In this document: piece after piece, positions 30,995 to 38,856 of the stretch
Numbering within the stretch: position 1 is the stretch's first letter
Layout: each line of letters starts with the position of its first letter
DNA from: Gottfriedia acidiceleris
GTDB taxonomy: Bacteria; Bacillota; Bacilli; Bacillales; Bacillaceae_G
Length of the DNA: 64,000 nt
Reading direction: 5' to 3'
NCBI RefSeq assembly: GCF_023115465.1
Contig: NZ_CP096034.1
Coordinates: forward strand, 372,001-436,000
The notes under the pieces: generated by a model
The model's database searches: none
Seen by the model: only the letters and a program-made list of their open reading frames with translations
What the model was told of the DNA's origin: nothing
Translations under genes and position numbers: made by a program

Positions 30995-31345
30995 TTATTT
31001 AATATTAGTACGTAACGTATTTTGTATCTTTTGTAAAACATCTTCAACGTGATCTAGTTCTAAAATGATTTTATCGTATTTGTGGTTAGTTAACGTTAAT
31101 ACTAAATTTCCCTTATTAGTACTAGTAGCAAGAAAATAGTTCACACCGTCTTTTTTGAAATGGCCATATTTAGATGCTCCTAAGTGTGTACCGTATATTT
31201 TCCAAAGAAATTCATGTATATCCTCAATCGAAACATCACTGATATCGCTATAGGGAACTACTATGGTATGTTTTAATCCTAATATTGTTTCAAGACTAGA
31301 AAGTGTAATGATTAATTTATCTTCTTCAAATAAAATTGTTTTCAT
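30995..31345 (-). CDS. Small protein with PH-like fold (hypothetical)
   Basis: 116 residues, soluble, beta-rich, ending in a long amphipathic helix (LDHVEDVLQKIQNTLRTNIK). The pattern KLIITLSSLETILGLKHTIV followed by VPYSDISDVSIED resembles bacterial PH domains. AAGGAGGG precedes the ATG at 31345. I do not recognise a specific family or pathway, and the neighbours give no hint. Confidence 0.5.
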   Translation of the reverse strand: MKTILFEEDKLIITLSSLETILGLKHTIVVPYSDISDVSIEDIHEFLWKIYGTHLGASKYGHFKKDGVNYFLATSTNKGNLVLTLTNHKYDKIILELDHVEDVLQKIQNTLRTNIK

Positions 31346-31642
31346 AAAAATCCCTCCTTACTTCTTATACGACCAGGGACTGCATATCGTTCATTTATTT
31401 TAATTTTATTAGTAATACAAAGGTATATTTTTACTGAAAACCACTTAATTTAAAACTAAACAAACGTTTAATTAAATAAATAATGCAACGATATTATTTA
31501 TATTGACTGGAATAAGTAGGATTAGTATTAGTATAAATCGAAAAAAAATGATGAAAGATAAGATAATTTTTTTCATAGTTAATAAATACTGGGGAATGAT
31601 ATCTAGATAAAAGAATTTTTTATTCTCAACGGGGTACATGAA

Positions 31643-32188
31643 ATGGATCAACAAGTACAAACTTATTTTGAAAACCTTGAATCTAAAGACAAGAATTTGC
31701 AATTCGAAGCCTTTAACTACATTATTTCCGTTACAAAAGAGAAAGTGGATTGGTCATATGAAGTATGGGATCGATTAAAATCAGATCTAACTCATAAAGG
31801 AAATCACAAGCGGTCAAGAGCGGCACAATTTCTCTCAAATTTAGCAATTAGTGATCCAGAAAAAAGAATGCTAAATGATTTTCCCGAAATTTGGCAAGTT
31901 ACATATGATCCAAAATTTGTTACTGCAAGACATACATTACAATCAATATGGAGAGTAGGATTAGCTGGTCCTGAACAAAGAGCAATTGTCCTTGATCATC
32001 TAGAAAATCGTTATTTAAATTGCAAAGAAGAGAAGAACTATACATTGATTCGTTACGATATCATTCAATGTATGAGAAACCTTTATGATGCATTTAAGAA
32101 TGAAGAGATTAAACAAAAGGCTTTAGAGTTAATTGAAACTGAAGAGGATCCAAAATATCGAAAAAAATATATGACGGTGTGGAAATGA
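31643..32188 (+). CDS. HEAT-repeat-like alpha-helical protein (hypothetical)
   Basis: 181 residues, almost entirely helical by eye, with repeated aliphatic helices (AAQFLSNLAISDPEKR, DIIQCMRNLYDAFKNEEIKQ) as in HEAT/armadillo-like solenoids. No signal or membrane segment. The stop codon is followed within three bases by the truncated MITE copy E, so the natural 3' flank may have been lost. Function unknown. Confidence 0.55.
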   Translation: MDQQVQTYFENLESKDKNLQFEAFNYIISVTKEKVDWSYEVWDRLKSDLTHKGNHKRSRAAQFLSNLAISDPEKRMLNDFPEIWQVTYDPKFVTARHTLQSIWRVGLAGPEQRAIVLDHLENRYLNCKEEKNYTLIRYDIIQCMRNLYDAFKNEEIKQKALELIETEEDPKYRKKYMTVWK

Positions 32189-32190
32189 GA

Positions 32191-32267
32191 TAGTGGAAAT
32201 CAACATCACTCTACTTCTTTTACGAAAATTTGATAATGAATTGACAAGGTAGTTTTTCAACAGCATG
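32191..32267 (-). mobile_element. MITE-like repeat, copy E (77-bp end fragment)
   Basis: Reads TAGTGGAAATCAACATCACT through TTTTTCAACAGCATG, the reverse of the left end of the element; core and right end are missing. It is again directly next to a terminator hairpin (32268-32301). Copy D breaks at almost the same internal point, suggesting a preferred deletion site. Confidence 0.8.
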
Positions 32268-32301
32268 TAAAAACGAATTCACATGGAATTCGTTTTTTTT
32301 T
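32268..32301. terminator. Terminator beside MITE copy E
   Basis: AAAAACGAATTC-ACATG-GAATTCGTTTTT hairpin, with a T-run on the plus strand and an A-run on the other side. It serves the HEAT-like gene and the convergent reductase gene. Confidence 0.85.
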
Positions 32302-32331
32302 TGTTATTAGCCAAGTGGAAATTTGCTAAGA

Positions 32332-33381
32332 TTAGTTCATCATCTGTTTAATTAAATCACGATTTCGTTGTTTAAATACCTCATTGTGAGAAGAAACCAT
32401 TGCAGAACCACTAGCATCTGGTTGAATATATTGCTTCGCTTTATTAACGGCATTAGCGGCATCTTGAAATGCACCAGCAATTAATTGTAACTTTCCTTCA
32501 TGCATTAAAATATCTCCAGCTGCGTAAATCCCTTCAATTGAAGTTTCACTCGTTGTATTCCCTTTAATATAGAAATCCTGAATCATTTCTACTTTTATTT
32601 CACTGTTATTTAATAATGAAGTATCTTGTTCATAACCGTGGTTTATGATTACTTCATCAATTGCCAAATGAGATATTTCACCAGTTTCGTTATTTGTTAG
32701 TTCAACTTTTTCTATTTCTTCATGATTTTGACAAGCAATTAATTTCGTAATTGATGTGTTGAAAAGACAATCTACTGAACTATTCATTAATTGAGAGACT
32801 TGTGCTTCATGACCTTTTAGAGCATCTTTTCGGTAAGTTAAATAAACTTTCTTAGCTACCGGCTCTAATTCATTAGCCCAATCAATCGCAGAGTTACCAC
32901 CACCGGAAACGATTACAGTTTTGTCTTTAAAATGTTTAAGTGATTTTACTGTATAGTTTAAATTTGAAACTTCAAATCTTTCTGCACCATCTATTTTAAG
33001 CTTCGTTGGGTTTAATATTCCACTACCAACTGCAACAATAATTGTTTTAGAATAATGCTTTTGACCTGAAGAAGTATGTAAAATAAAAATGCCATTATCA
33101 TCACGATTGATCGTGTCGACTTTTTCATTTAATACAACTGTAGGATCAAAAGTTAAACCTTGCTGAACGATTTGGCCGATGAATTTCTCACCATGAATTG
33201 GTGGCTGTCCTCCAACATCCCAAATCATCTTCTCAGGATAACAATGAACTTTCCCACCTAATTCAGATTGAAATTCTATTATTTTTGTTTTCATTTCTCT
33301 TAAACCACTATAAAAAGTAGAGTATAGTCCAGCAGGACCTCCTCCGATTACTGTTACATCATAAAGATCGTTCATGTTCAT
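32332..33381 (-). CDS. Ferredoxin/flavodoxin-NADP reductase (YumC type)
   Basis: 349 residues from the ATG at 33381 (CTGGAGTGAG upstream); the frame runs back to 33450 but across the promoter and Fur box. It has an FAD site VIGGGPAGLYS and an NADPH site VSGGGNSAIDWA, but no redox CXXC as in thioredoxin reductase, matching the YumC/YcgT-type ferredoxin-NADP reductases. A near-perfect Fur box overlaps the promoter, so iron limitation should induce it. The divergent neighbour is a broken siderophore permease gene, suggesting the reductase once served siderophore-iron release. Confidence 0.85.
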   Translation of the reverse strand: MNMNDLYDVTVIGGGPAGLYSTFYSGLREMKTKIIEFQSELGGKVHCYPEKMIWDVGGQPPIHGEKFIGQIVQQGLTFDPTVVLNEKVDTINRDDNGIFILHTSSGQKHYSKTIIVAVGSGILNPTKLKIDGAERFEVSNLNYTVKSLKHFKDKTVIVSGGGNSAIDWANELEPVAKKVYLTYRKDALKGHEAQVSQLMNSSVDCLFNTSITKLIACQNHEEIEKVELTNNETGEISHLAIDEVIINHGYEQDTSLLNNSEIKVEMIQDFYIKGNTTSETSIEGIYAAGDILMHEGKLQLIAGAFQDAANAVNKAKQYIQPDASGSAMVSSHNEVFKQRNRDLIKQMMN

Positions 33382-33410
33382 TATGTTCTCACTCCAGAAT
33401 ATTCTGTCAT

Positions 33411-33425
33411 TGATTATCATTCTCA
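33411..33425 (-). promoter_or_regulatory. Fur box
   Basis: Minus strand TGAGAAT-G-ATAATCA against the Fur 7-1-7 consensus TGATAAT-N-ATTATCA: two mismatches. It lies just downstream of a -10-like TATATT and about 30 bases before the reductase start, where a repressor would block transcription. Confidence 0.75.
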
Positions 33426-33495
33426 ATAAAATATAAACCATTTTTGACAATTATTCAATGATTTCACTAAAAACTAATGTTGACAATATTAGTAA

Positions 33496-33876
33496 ATAGA
33501 CGGGTTAATTGTATTAATTCCGTTTACTTTATATAAAGCAAATACATTAAACCTTCTGAATTTAAATAAGCCTGTTGCAATCGGGGTAGGGGTCTCCTTA
33601 GAAAAAGAAAGAATTGTTTTTATGTTAGCAGCATTTGCTGTTTCAGTAACAGGAGGAATTCCGTTTATCGCATTAAGGGCACCACATATTGCTAAGAGTT
33701 TAGTTGGCACTAGAAATCAATTATTTATACCAATCGCAATTCTAATTGGTGGATTATTATTAGTTGCCGACACAATCGGAACAAATTTAATCGATCCAGA
33801 AGGAATAACAGCAGGATTTATAGTAGCGCTAATCGGTAGACCTTACTTTGTATATTTAATCCTAAAAAAGGCTTAA
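33496..33876 (+). pseudogene. FecCD-family siderophore permease, 3' remnant
   Basis: About 126 of the usual 330 or so residues. The frame opens after a stop at 33493-33495 and reads LNLLNLNKPVAIGVGVSLEK, then VTGGIPFIALRAPHIAKSLV, PIAILIGGLLLVADTIG and a C-terminal IGRPYFVYLILKK, all landmarks of the second half of BtuC/FhuB-type ABC permeases. No start or ribosome binding site fits; the ATG at 33622 is internal. The binding-protein and ATPase genes are absent here. It sits divergent from the Fur-boxed reductase. Confidence 0.85.
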
Positions 33877-33882
33877 TTTATA

Positions 33883-33934
33883 GAAAAAAGACATTGTGAA
33901 CAATACAAATCGTTCAAACAATGTCTTTTTTATT
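33883..33934. terminator. Bidirectional terminator
   Basis: Stem AAAAAAGACATTGT / ACAATGTCTTTTTT with an inner GAAC/GTTC pairing. It closes the permease remnant and the convergent xpt gene. Confidence 0.85.
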
Positions 33935-33935
33935 T

Positions 33936-34600
<665 letters not shown>

Positions 34601-34638
34601 TCTTTGATTCACTAGAGCTAAATGTCAGATGTGTTACC

Positions 34639-34707
34639 ACTCATAGTCGGTAAATTTACGGTTAACCGGTAGAAACTTGTGAGCCATATCCTCACTATTA
34701 TACGAGT
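34639..34707 (-). promoter_or_regulatory. Purine (guanine) riboswitch aptamer
   Basis: The conserved segments are all present on the minus strand: TATAATAGTGAGGATATGG, then CAAGTTTCTACC, CCGTAAAT and CGACTATGAGT, closed by the ACTCG/TGAGT P1 stem. The discriminator base in CGACTATG is C, which in this family pairs with guanine (adenine types have T). It controls xpt through the terminator at 34542-34600. Confidence 0.93.
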
Positions 34708-34798
34708 GAAATTTATAATTTTAATGAAACTATAACATGTTAATAGATCCTGGTCTAGCAATTAATAGGTGTAAATTATTAGTATTATTGGATACTAC

Positions 34799-35365
34799 TT
34801 AATACAGTTTACAAATAAACTTAGTGAATTCCTTTATTAAATCCTGGTCATAAACAGTACCACTTTGTTTTTGAATTTTTTTTAAGGCTATTTCAATTGA
34901 ACATTTTTTTCTATAAGAACGATCATGGGTTAGTGCATCAAAACTATCAATTATTCTAATTACTTTCGAATTAAAGTCAATTTCGTTACTATATAAACCT
35001 TCATAGCCAGTCCCATCAATATTTTCGTGATGATAACGTACAGCATTTAAAATATCTTTATGATATGATAAATTTTTTAATAAATCATACCCATAAATTG
35101 TGTGATTCTTCATTAGATTCCACTCGAAATCAGTAAGAGGACCTTTTTTTGTAACGATTGAATTTGGTATTTTAAGCTTTCCAATATCATGAACATAACC
35201 AATAAAATGTAATTGATTTGATTTATGCAAAGAGAAATCTAAATATCTACTGAATTTATAAGACATTTCACCTACACGCATCCCGTGTAAAAAAGTATCA
35301 TGATCAAGTTGACTTAATCGTTCAACTAACTCATTTGTGACTAATGTTGACCTTTCTTTTATCAT
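34799..35365 (-). CDS. HD-GYP-like phosphohydrolase domain protein
   Basis: 188 residues, a stand-alone HD domain. The metal motif is HDIGK, followed by HHENIDGTGYEG and IIDSFDALTHDRSYR, the extended HD-GYP pattern of cyclic-di-GMP phosphodiesterases. The GYP triplet itself reads GYE here, so activity on c-di-GMP is uncertain. There is no sensor domain. AAGGTGA precedes the ATG. It lies 27 bases after the AtxA-like gene on the same strand and may be cotranscribed with it. Confidence 0.75.
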   Translation of the reverse strand: MIKERSTLVTNELVERLSQLDHDTFLHGMRVGEMSYKFSRYLDFSLHKSNQLHFIGYVHDIGKLKIPNSIVTKKGPLTDFEWNLMKNHTIYGYDLLKNLSYHKDILNAVRYHHENIDGTGYEGLYSNEIDFNSKVIRIIDSFDALTHDRSYRKKCSIEIALKKIQKQSGTVYDQDLIKEFTKFICKLY

Positions 35366-35392
35366 AAAATCACCTTAGAATGATTATTTAAT

Positions 35393-36826
35393 TTATTTTA
35401 ATAAATGGGAGATATGATTAATATCGCGCTGTGATAGAGTAGAACTAATTACCGCAATTGGAACAATGTCGATATCAATTTGAAAATCAGCAATGATAAA
35501 GTCCAAACGTAATTGACTAATTGTTTCAGGTCTCAATTCGCCATTTTGGAGTTCAACAAATTGTATTTTATCTCCGAATTCTTTTATTAGTTTAGTTGTT
35601 ATATACTGTCTTACACCATAACCTTCACTACTTAACAGTAGCACCCTTTTTTTGACTAATGATAATTTAATGATGATTGCTTGAATATTTAATGTGATTT
35701 TAGCAATTACTTCATTATTTACTTCTGGGTATGAAAAGAAATTACACCAATTACGAAATACCGTTTTTACTTTATTAAATAAATCCGGATAACGCTTTTT
35801 AACGTATTCGGAAATGAGACAAGATCGATCAATTCTACCGTTTAAAAAAAGAACTAGGGAAAAGGCTTTAAATTGTTTTTGAAGAGTGAGAATAAACTCA
35901 TTATGATCATGTAATTTTATACTAAGCTTTTTTTCGAGCATCGTAACGAGCTCGTGTAATTCTATATATTTTTTTTCTGATTTATTATGGTAGCTATTTA
36001 TAATTTCATCTTGAGGTTCATTATCGCTAGAAAAATAAGGGGATGCAGATATCATTATAGAAAGTGCGTTTAGTTCATTTAATGGAATTGATACTTTATA
36101 AATGTTTTCTAGCTGTATACATATATCAGTTGCAACTGAAAAAAACTTTGAATCCTTAATATTGTTAGAAGGATTTAAATCCAATTGTATATCTCGATCG
36201 ATTCTTTGAAGCATCGTACCAACATAATAAATATATTTATATATAGTAGGTGGAAATAAAAGTAAATTATTTTTTTCAGCCGACTTCGTAACTACTTTTT
36301 TTATAATAGAATACGATAGAGAATCATATGGCCATTTATTTGTATGGGAATATAGACCATACAATACATCACAGCATAAGATTCTTTTTTGAAACTCATT
36401 ACCTACAATTTCAAGTGGTGCACGCTTTAAACTTAAATTATAAGACTTCAATAAGGTGTCAACTCGTTCGAGAATTTTATAAACAGTATTGTGATGCGTA
36501 TATAAGACTTTTCCTAAATCACTAATGTGTTCAATCTCTTTTATTAGAATAAACATGATTACCTGAAGCGATAAAGAGTTCTTAACAAAAAGTGAACGAA
36601 CTTGATCAAGCGAGGAATTAATTGGATTATTTATATAAATACCTTTTCCTTTTATCGTTTCAATATGCCATCCTTCCGGGAATGTTGAATTGATAATTTG
36701 TATGTCAGTTCGAATTGTTTTCTCAGTACAATTTAAATTTTTAGCAAGCTCCTCCGTTTTGAACCATTTTTCTTGACTACTTAAAATATCGATTAAGTGT
36801 AATCTTCTTAAACTCGCCTTATCCAT
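35393..36826 (-). CDS. AtxA/Mga-type PRD-containing regulator
   Basis: 477 residues, almost the length of Bacillus anthracis AtxA (475). The N-terminus KWFKTEELAKNLNCTEKTIR, then KGKGIYINNPINSSL, resembles AtxA (as remembered) closely; a second Mga-type helix-turn-helix follows (about 75-150), then two PRD-like helical regions (about 165-385) and a C-terminal EIIB-like fold (KKRVLLLSSEGYGVRQYI). The cysteine I recall in the EIIB-like part of AtxA is not evident. Members respond to phosphotransferase signals by PRD phosphorylation. Targets are unknown; the divergent membrane protein gene with shared palindromes between them is a candidate. GTAGGAGATGAG precedes the ATG. Confidence 0.8.
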   Translation of the reverse strand: MDKASLRRLHLIDILSSQEKWFKTEELAKNLNCTEKTIRTDIQIINSTFPEGWHIETIKGKGIYINNPINSSLDQVRSLFVKNSLSLQVIMFILIKEIEHISDLGKVLYTHHNTVYKILERVDTLLKSYNLSLKRAPLEIVGNEFQKRILCCDVLYGLYSHTNKWPYDSLSYSIIKKVVTKSAEKNNLLLFPPTIYKYIYYVGTMLQRIDRDIQLDLNPSNNIKDSKFFSVATDICIQLENIYKVSIPLNELNALSIMISASPYFSSDNEPQDEIINSYHNKSEKKYIELHELVTMLEKKLSIKLHDHNEFILTLQKQFKAFSLVLFLNGRIDRSCLISEYVKKRYPDLFNKVKTVFRNWCNFFSYPEVNNEVIAKITLNIQAIIIKLSLVKKRVLLLSSEGYGVRQYITTKLIKEFGDKIQFVELQNGELRPETISQLRLDFIIADFQIDIDIVPIAVISSTLSQRDINHISHLLK

Positions 36827-36878
36827 CTCATCTCCTACTTTGATCTAAAATAATATTTTTACTAACATAAACTGATTA

Positions 36879-36902
36879 TTTTTGTGATAACAATCACAAA
36901 AA
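36879..36902. promoter_or_regulatory. CRP/FNR-type palindrome upstream of the AtxA-like gene
   Basis: TTTTTGTGAT-AACA-ATCACAAAAA is a perfect 10-bp inverted repeat with a 4-base centre. Its core, TGTGA-TAACAA-TCACA (36883-36898), matches the CRP/FNR consensus TGTGA-N6-TCACA exactly. It lies 53 bases upstream of the AtxA-like ATG. Confidence 0.6.
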
Positions 36903-36968
36903 GTGATGTTAAGATATTGTTTTCAAAATTATTTTAAACTTAGATCATGAATAAGGATATGACTATTT

Positions 36969-36987
36969 TTACCGTTAAAAACGGTAA
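36969..36987. promoter_or_regulatory. Operator-like palindrome 1
   Basis: TTACCGTT-AAA-AACGGTAA, perfect. Read as TTTTTACC-N9-GGTAA it matches a second copy 99 bases away at 37065-37089. It lies in the divergent region between the AtxA-like gene and the membrane protein gene; the rest of that 378-base gap is AT-rich. Confidence 0.55.
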
Positions 36988-37064
36988 TAAATATATTTTA
37001 CTCGACAATCTACTTTAATTAACGAAGGGCATGCATCATTTAATGAAACTTTATATATTAGCTG

Positions 37065-37089
37065 TTTTTACCTATCAAAACGGTAAAAA
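37065..37089. promoter_or_regulatory. Operator-like palindrome 2
   Basis: TTTTTACC-TATCAAAAC-GGTAAAAA, an 8-bp inverted repeat with the same 9-base spacing as palindrome 1 and the same AAAAC just before GGTAA. Probably a second site for the same regulator. Confidence 0.55.
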
Positions 37090-37204
37090 AGAGTATTTGA
37101 AACTTTAATAAGCGAAGCTATAATTTATTTTGAAAAGGAACTCGTTTAATTTGTATACGGATGTGATCATGAGTGTTGCTCTAAATGGAGAAATGAGGAG
37201 GGAA

Positions 37205-37690
37205 ATGATGGGTATAGTGTTACTTTTTTTTATCCTAGGAAAACTTTTGCTAGTTCAGTCTATGTTACATAGCCGAATTACTTTGTTAGGATTATTATTT
37301 AGTATTTTTATTGTTGTTTTGCTATATATACTTCCAATCTTTTTAGAATTCAATAAAAGAGAACGATCTATTGGTTATAGTTTTACTTCATTAGTGGTTG
37401 GAACTATATTTTTAATCTGTACTGTTTATGAAAGATATGCTGTTTTTGTATTTTCTACTCTTGATCAAACAGAAGAAATCTCCAATACAATATTCTCGTT
37501 TTTTATGATAGGGGACTTACTATTCATTTTTGATTCTCTACTATTACTATATCTCGTACTATTCAAAGTACTTAAAATAAAGGCAACGAAATTAGTTTTT
37601 GGAAAAGAAATCAGGAGAAATAAAAGAGCAATTAAAAAAAATGGATATTCATATTCACCCCTTAATAACTTTAAACTTAATGAAGATTAA
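37205..37690 (+). CDS. Integral membrane protein, LtaS-N-terminus-like
   Basis: 161 residues from the ATG at 37205, chosen because GAGGAGGG is just upstream; the frame extends to a TTG at 37130 without a site. Four to five hydrophobic segments are followed by a basic tail (KEIRRNKRAIKKNGYSYS). The arrangement of short membrane segments and the phrase MIGDLLFIFDSLLLLYLV recall the membrane half of lipoteichoic acid synthases, but there is no sulfatase domain. Function unknown; divergent from the AtxA-like gene. Confidence 0.5.
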   Translation: MMGIVLLFFILGKLLLVQSMLHSRITLLGLLFSIFIVVLLYILPIFLEFNKRERSIGYSFTSLVVGTIFLICTVYERYAVFVFSTLDQTEEISNTIFSFFMIGDLLFIFDSLLLLYLVLFKVLKIKATKLVFGKEIRRNKRAIKKNGYSYSPLNNFKLNED

Positions 37691-37739
37691 GTATTAACTG
37701 ATTTTAATGATGAAAGAGTAGAATAAATGAAAGATATAC

Positions 37740-38219
37740 GAAAAACAACCTTGTCAATTAAGTTATCAAATTTTCGTAAAAGGAGCAGAGTGATGTTGAT
37801 TTCCACTACAGGATGCTCGCTTTCCATGGGGCGAGACCTGAGCCTCCTCGGCAAGCCTGCGGAGTCTCAGCCTTCCCGCTTATCCCATAGGAGTCGAGCA
37901 TCCTTCCGTTCCAATCAACTTATTCAAACAAAAAAAGTCTGCAATAAATACTAGTCAAATAGCCTTTACTTTGAGTAACCTAACTGTTTTATATTAATCA
38001 GCTTGTAGCTCAATTAAATATCGAACATTAATTAAACTAAACAATTGAATTTGTTTTCTAAAAAAAGCTCATAATATTTTTAACTTCAAAAAAATCATTT
38101 CTAGTGTTATTGAAATAATGAAATTGCTCAAACATATTAAAAAATGCTAATTTTATCATTATCTAATGTTCAATTAAAGTCCGTTTTCCCTATTGACGAT
38201 TTTATATTTCAACACTCTG
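37740..38219 (+). mobile_element. MITE-like repeat, copy C (480 bp, left end damaged)
   Basis: Reads GAAAAACAACCTTGTCAATT through TTTCAACACTCTG, with the GC-rich core at about 37800-37920. The right end abuts a terminator as in the other copies, but the left terminal bases and the left copy of the terminator are missing, so this end was deleted or recombined. It lies directly upstream of the thiazole-peptide cluster. The 75-residue frame inside it is not a gene. Confidence 0.82.
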
Positions 38220-38250
38220 AAAAACCTCACTTTTTATGTGAGGTTTTTTT
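38220..38250. terminator. Terminator at the right end of MITE copy C
   Basis: AAAAACCTCAC-TTTTTA-GTGAGGTTTTT type hairpin with a T7 tail. Its expected twin on the left side of the element is absent. Confidence 0.8.
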
Positions 38251-38271
38251 GCACTTAGAATCAGCTCATAA

Positions 38272-38330
38272 ATTGGGCAAGTGAATCGGTAACAATGCCC
38301 AAGTCCTCAACATATTTTGTTGTTGAGAGT
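38272..38330 (+). promoter_or_regulatory. Two hairpins in the leader of the peptide cluster
   Basis: TTGGGCA / TGCCCAA (about 38275-38303) and CTCAAC / GTTGAG (about 38308-38329) could form two stem-loops in a transcript starting before them. They lie about 100 bases upstream of the precursor gene. They do not match a riboswitch I know. Confidence 0.35.
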
Positions 38331-38427
38331 CTGCGTTTTAGTAGATTCAAATTAGGAATCGTATTTATTTTATTTAAGTACGTTATGTTTTTAATCGCTT
38401 TCAAATTTTATGTCGGAGGTTATAAAA

Positions 38428-38649
38428 ATGTATGATTTTCAAAGAGAGCTTCAACAATTAAACGTTGATCAGTTTCAATCTAGTCAAGTAGTTCCGTGGG
38501 ATTATAATCAGTATCAAAATGTAGATGCTCGAGTTTGCTTTGCATGCTTTTTCCCTATTTTTAGTTGTTTTGGTTGTGGAGGCTGTGGAGGCTGTGGAGG
38601 TTGCGGAGGCTGTTTCCGATGTGGAGGCTGCGGTCGCTGTCACCGTTAA
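38428..38649 (+). CDS. Thiazole/oxazole-modified peptide precursor (heterocycloanthracin/sonorensin-like)
   Basis: 73 residues from the ATG at 38428, with CGGAGGT upstream; the frame starts at 38410 but that codon overlaps the site. The leader is MYDFQRELQQLNVDQFQSSQ followed by VVPWDYNQYQNVDAR; the core has 11 cysteines, mostly in C-X-X steps (CFGCGGCGGCGGCGGC, then FRCGGCGRCHR), the pattern described for the heterocycloanthracin family. The cysteines would be cyclised to thiazolines by the YcaO enzyme encoded downstream and oxidised by SagB. A second frame on the other strand is a composition artefact. Confidence 0.9.
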   Translation: MYDFQRELQQLNVDQFQSSQVVPWDYNQYQNVDARVCFACFFPIFSCFGCGGCGGCGGCGGCFRCGGCGRCHR

Positions 38650-38672
38650 ATGTAATGTTTCATAAAAACTAT

Positions 38673-38688
38673 TTGTCTAGATAGACAA
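38673..38688. promoter_or_regulatory. 16-bp palindrome after the precursor gene
   Basis: TTGTCTA-GA-TAGACAA, perfect, three bases upstream of the terminator-like hairpin at 38691. It may add to the RNA structure that separates precursor from enzyme genes. Confidence 0.45.
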
Positions 38689-38690
38689 TC

Positions 38691-38722
38691 AGTCCCTACT
38701 AATCTTAGTAGGGGCTATTTAT
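38691..38722 (+). terminator. Probable partial terminator between precursor and enzyme genes
   Basis: Stem AGTCCCTACTAA / TTAGTAGGGGCT with a 2-base centre, followed by the weak tail ATTTATAGATTTTTATT. Partial read-through would give more precursor than enzyme mRNA, common in such clusters. Confidence 0.7.
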
Positions 38723-38856
38723 AGATTTTTATTAGTTTTTGGCAACGGCTATCAAGTTAGGTTATGACATAAGGAGTACATAATATACATAGGATTATGA
38801 AGAAAGTATTTATGTAATTCAATGTACAACTCACTGTATCGAAGGGGTTGAAAAGG

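Noticed and set aside
33708-33722. TTGGCACTAG as a sigma-54 promoter
   Set aside because: It lies inside the permease remnant and has no -12 element.
38560-38640. GGNTGTGGAGGC repeats as a simple DNA repeat or CRISPR-like array
   Set aside because: They encode the CGG repeats of the modified-peptide precursor; repeat length (9 bases) and lack of spacers rule out CRISPR.
38736-38755. TTGGCAACGG as a sigma-54 promoter before the maturation gene
   Set aside because: It lacks the TTGC -12 element at the required distance.
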